Below, piece after piece: positions 5,135 to 7,406 of a DNA stretch of 7,406 nucleotides; position 1 is the stretch's first letter, and every line of letters starts with the position of its first letter. The stretch covers positions 1 through 7,406 of the forward strand of contig DAITMB010000181.1 of the NCBI GenBank assembly GCA_036835375.1. Reading direction: 5' to 3'. The stretch is from JANQTF01 sp036835375 (GTDB lineage: Bacteria; Bacteroidota; Bacteroidia; J057). Under the pieces are notes generated by a model. The model saw only the letters and a program-made list of their open reading frames with translations, was not told the DNA's origin and ran no database searches. Made by a program: the position numbers and the translations under genes.

Positions 5135-6043
5135 TCAGTTAATGGTGGCGGATCCGAAAGGAATGCTGAATGGCTTACATAGAATGATGACATTCGAGTA
5201 GGTCGTGAGTCCCACGCCTACAGGCAGTGTGTAGCTGTCTTCGCCCGAGGTTTTTCGTAAGCGTGCTACCTCCACGCCTCCAGCTACACTGGTGGCGCTG
5301 TTGCTGAGATACACATAGAGGCCAGGACCATTCGAAGTCTGAAAATCGGGTCCCAAGCGCAGCATTGGGCCATTGTCGGAGTTCTCCATGAATGCAGTGC
5401 CGCGTACCTGATATCCGTTCAGGCCGGAAAATGTCCCGCTGCGGGAAGGAACAGCCACCTCAAGTCCATAGCCGGGGGAGGAAATGCCTGCTACTTCGGC
5501 AAAAATCTGGGTAACTCCTGGCATCAAGCCCTTGACCATACCCTCCTCAGCCACCTCAGCAATTTGAGGATCCAGACTTCGCCATTTGAAGGTTTGTCCA
5601 GGAATGACTTCGCCCAACGCATTGAGCGCTTCTGCTGTCAAAGTGATCATGCCACCCAGTGGCAAGATGGATCCGCTACCAGCAATGCGGACTTCTGCCA
5701 CACCAGTGGGATCATCCACCACAGCAACAAACAAGGAATTTGACAATAATTCTTCATACTGCGCCCGCACCTCCACTTGTCCCACGGCATAGGCAGTCAA
5801 AACCCCCGCTACTGACACATCCGCGATAGCTGGGTCGCTACTGGACCAAGATATCGGTCCATCAAATCGATCACCAAAAGGATTGACCAATTTGGCATCG
5901 AGTTGCATGGTGTCGCCCTGAAACAAGGCATTTTTGGAAGAGGTCGCTACTACACTAAGGACCTCATCTTCAGCAACGTCCACGCCAACGCAGGCCGACA
6001 AGGAGGCTAGCGTGAGCAGACAGAGGAAGGAGATTGTTTTCAT
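5135..6043 (-). CDS. Lipoprotein with two Big_2 Ig-like domains and a C-terminal DM13 domain
   Basis: Starting from the ATG at 6043, this is a 302-residue protein. The signal peptide ends in a lipobox LSAC, with Cys18 as the lipidated residue. Two bacterial Ig-like (Big_2/BID_2) domains follow. The first, at about 30-112, has the WSSSDPAIADVS...GVLTAYAVG pattern. The second, at about 115-195, has WRSLDPQIAEVAEEGMVKG. Residues 202-302 form a DM13 domain (SGTFSG..., GPDFQTSNGPGLYVYLS, then ILCKPFSIPFGSATI). It retains the conserved Cys at 289, the residue proposed to be redox-active in this family. An upstream ATG at 6088 would add 15 residues ahead of the signal peptide and is unlikely. Outer-membrane anchoring is inferred. 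The downstream barrel gene, 8 bp away, is a likely partner. The DM13 electron-transfer role is a family-level prediction, not shown here. Confidence 0.85.
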   Translation of the reverse strand: MKTISFLCLLTLASLSACVGVDVAEDEVLSVVATSSKNALFQGDTMQLDAKLVNPFGDRFDGPISWSSSDPAIADVSVAGVLTAYAVGQVEVRAQYEELLSNSLFVAVVDDPTGVAEVRIAGSGSILPLGGMITLTAEALNALGEVIPGQTFKWRSLDPQIAEVAEEGMVKGLMPGVTQIFAEVAGISSPGYGLEVAVPSRSGTFSGLNGYQVRGTAFMENSDNGPMLRLGPDFQTSNGPGLYVYLSNSATSVAGGVEVARLRKTSGEDSYTLPVGVGLTTYSNVIILCKPFSIPFGSATIN

Positions 6044-6147
6044 ACAGGAAATCATTGATGGAGTGAACAATGATTCCTTCAACGACAAGCTTCTCTCTCC
6101 GGCTCGGCTCCGCTGGCCCTAATCCCCATAAGGTCGGCTAGTTGACA

Positions 6148-6188
6148 AACCTTGCGCCTCGACACAGGCCAGTGCGTCTTTCAAGGTT
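6148..6188 (-). other. Inverted repeat at the 3' end of the isomerase-like gene
   Basis: AACCTTG (6148-6154) and CAAGGTT (6182-6188) form a 7-bp stem. An inner CGC/GCG pairing can extend it. It starts at the stop codon of the isomerase-like gene, within the 144-bp gap before the lipoprotein gene. There is no T-run, so it is a weak terminator or 3'-end structure. No clear promoter for the lipoprotein operon was found in this gap. Confidence 0.3.
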
Positions 6189-7069
6189 CACACAGAACAG
6201 ATCTCGACAGCTTTTTTCAGCGAAGCCATTGGCGAATCTCCAGCGGGAATGAACTCTTGTGCGACAAACCCTGTGAAGCCAGTCGCCGAAATGGCGCGCA
6301 TGATGGCGGGGTAATAAAGTTCCTGGGTATCGTCGATCTCGTGTCGGCCTGGCACGCCACCCGTGTGGTAATGGCTGATGTAGGTATGATATTTTTGGAT
6401 GGTAGCGATGACGTCTCCTTCCATGATCTGCATGTGATAGATGTCATAGAGAAGCTTGAAGCTGTCAGATCCCAGCTTTTCGCATAGCTCGACGCCCCAG
6501 GGTGTGTGGTCACATTGGTAGTCGGGGTGATTGACCTTGCTGTTGAGCAGCTCCATCGTCAGCATGATGCCATGCTTTTCGGCGATTTTGGCGACGGGGT
6601 CCAAGCCTACGGCACAGTTTTCCAAACCTTGCTCCTCGGAGATGCCATTTCGGTTGCCGGAAAAAACGATCATTTGCTGGAGGCCCAGATCGGCAGCTCT
6701 CGGGATGAGGTCTTGATAATCCTTGAGCAATTGCGCATGATACTTCGGGTCATTGAAACCGTTAGCGATCCCTAGCGGGCTGCCAAAGGACAGGGCGCAG
6801 GTCATGCCGCGGTCGAGGGGCACCTGCCATTCGTCAGGATTAAGCAATTCTACGGATTCGATCCCAATGGCTTTGGCTTCGTCGCAGAGTTGCTCCAGCG
6901 AGAGATGGCTGTAGCACCAGCGGCAGACGGAATGTCGGAACGTACGAACGCGGGGAGTGTGACGGGTCATGTCGGCGGGTGTTTCGGGCGCTGCGCCTTG
7001 CAGGCTGAGTCCCGTGAGCGGAAGGGTCGCTGCCAGGGCGATGGATTTGAGGGCTTCAGATCTTTTCAT
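6188..7069 (-). CDS. hyi: Exported hydroxypyruvate isomerase-like TIM-barrel protein
   Basis: This is a 293-residue xylose-isomerase-like TIM barrel (AP endonuclease 2 / sugar isomerase superfamily), closest to the hydroxypyruvate isomerase group. Matching blocks are FRHSVCRWCYSHLSLEQLC (44-62), VFSGNR (135-140), LTMELLNSKVNHPDYQCDHT (170-189), LLYDIYHMQIMEGDV (206-220), HYHTGGVPGRHEID (233-246) and QEFIP (271-275). Glu173, Asp209, His235 and Glu272 are the likely metal and substrate ligands. Family enzymes interconvert hydroxypyruvate and tartronate semialdehyde, but exported Bacteroidota members may act on other sugars, so the substrate is uncertain. The first 27 or so residues are a signal-like segment: KRSEALK then a hydrophobic stretch and AA. 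It resembles a Tat signal whose second Arg is Ser. A cytosolic start at Met34 would also leave a full barrel. It stands alone, 144 bp upstream of the lipoprotein operon on the same strand. Confidence 0.85.
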   Translation of the reverse strand: MKRSEALKSIALAATLPLTGLSLQGAAPETPADMTRHTPRVRTFRHSVCRWCYSHLSLEQLCDEAKAIGIESVELLNPDEWQVPLDRGMTCALSFGSPLGIANGFNDPKYHAQLLKDYQDLIPRAADLGLQQMIVFSGNRNGISEEQGLENCAVGLDPVAKIAEKHGIMLTMELLNSKVNHPDYQCDHTPWGVELCEKLGSDSFKLLYDIYHMQIMEGDVIATIQKYHTYISHYHTGGVPGRHEIDDTQELYYPAIMRAISATGFTGFVAQEFIPAGDSPMASLKKAVEICSV

Positions 7070-7365
7070 GTGGAGATAGTCGCTGGTAGAGATAGACCAA
7101 TCGGTAATCGGAGATAGAGATAATCAAAAAGTGGTAGCCACCCAAATCAGCAGTTGGATTTTTCGAGAAGTCTGATCATTCATCTGTTGGGGATGTGGCT
7201 TATTGGGAATGGCTGGGGCACTGGATCAGTTGACTTCGATTCGAGCTGATAGCGGATGGGCAGCGCAATCTGGAAATCAAGCACCTGCAGGATTTTTGCC
7301 TTTGGGTATCAGCTTTTAAAAGGAGAAAAATTCACACACATTTACAAGTGGAGTTTCCAACTGCA
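7070..7365. other. Gene-free upstream region
   Basis: There is no credible gene on either strand. Nearest the isomerase-like start are four GAGATA motifs (7073, 7089, 7111, 7117), which read TATCTC in that gene's leader. Further right are a 10-bp palindrome CTTTTAAAAG (7313-7322) and an AAAAGGAG tract (7318-7325) with no start codon at usable spacing. Promoters for the divergent flanks should be here, but I could not place a consensus pair. Confidence 0.5.
7073..7122 (-). repeat. Four GAGATA direct repeats in the leader of the isomerase-like gene
   Basis: GAGATA occurs at 7073-7078, 7089-7094, 7111-7116 and 7117-7122, within 55 bp of the start codon. The spacings are 16, 22 and 6. They could be a regulator-binding or RNA-binding array, or simple-sequence drift. 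Confidence 0.35.
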
Positions 7366-7406
7366 ATGCAAATAGCGCCGTTATTCGAGGCGAAAAAATC
7401 GGCGTA
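7366..7406 (+). CDS. Possible 5' end of a gene running off the window
   Basis: An ATG at 7366 opens a frame reading MQIAPLFEAKKSA to the last full codon, with no stop. The preceding sequence is AT-rich, as expected for a promoter-leader region. Thirteen residues are too few to assign a family, and the frame could be accidental. Confidence 0.25.
   Translation, partial: MQIAPLFEAKKSA

Noticed and set aside
6141..6154. Bacteroidota -7 promoter box (AAGGTTTG on the minus strand) for the lipoprotein operon
   Set aside because: It has one mismatch to TAnnTTTG and no TTG at the proper -33 spacing, so it is not supported as a promoter.
6506..6775. 89-codon plus-strand frame inside the isomerase-like gene
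   Set aside because: It is antisense to highly conserved family motifs on the minus strand and has no independent support.

Overview
The window looks like chromosomal DNA from a member of the Bacteroidota, plausibly a GC-rich Saprospiria/Lewinella-like lineage. The main evidence is the type IX secretion (T9SS) C-terminal sorting domain with an FYPNPS motif on the first gene. Shine-Dalgarno sequences are absent ahead of the starts, and the outer-membrane and lipoprotein gene types fit the phylum. The lineage below phylum is inference.

Layout, left to right. (1) Positions 1-1832, plus strand: the 3' part of a secreted subtilisin-like (S8, Csp-like) protein with a T9SS tail. Its beginning lies outside the window. 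It shows a probable one-base frameshift near position 59 and has Glu and Asp where the catalytic Asp and oxyanion-hole Asn normally sit. (2) Positions 1833-2498: a non-coding stretch. A 14-bp perfect inverted repeat (1863-1876 / 2306-2319) encloses about 450 bp that contains two 102-bp tandem repeats plus degraded direct and inverted relics. This resembles a MITE or other non-autonomous element. (3) Positions 2499-3159, plus strand: a two-gene MntA-HepT (MNT/HEPN, type VII) toxin-antitoxin module, more AT-rich than the flanking genes. (4) Positions 3359-4003, minus strand: a Uma2-family PD-(D/E)XK nuclease-like protein convergent with the module, followed upstream by a 277-bp hairpin-rich gap. 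(5) Positions 4281-6043, minus strand: a probable operon with an 8-bp gap. A lipoprotein with two Big_2 Ig-like domains and a C-terminal DM13 domain comes first, then an outer-membrane beta-barrel protein. (6) Positions 6188-7069, minus strand: an exported hydroxypyruvate-isomerase-like TIM-barrel protein. (7) Positions 7070-7406: an upstream non-coding region, with a possible new gene starting at 7366 and running off the end.

The left half (repeat element, toxin-antitoxin module, Uma2) reads as an accessory patch between cell-envelope or secreted-protein genes. The right half is ordinary envelope biology: the lipoprotein and barrel protein are probably co-expressed at the outer membrane, and the isomerase-like protein is probably periplasmic. 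I found no rRNA, tRNA, CRISPR array or transposase gene.
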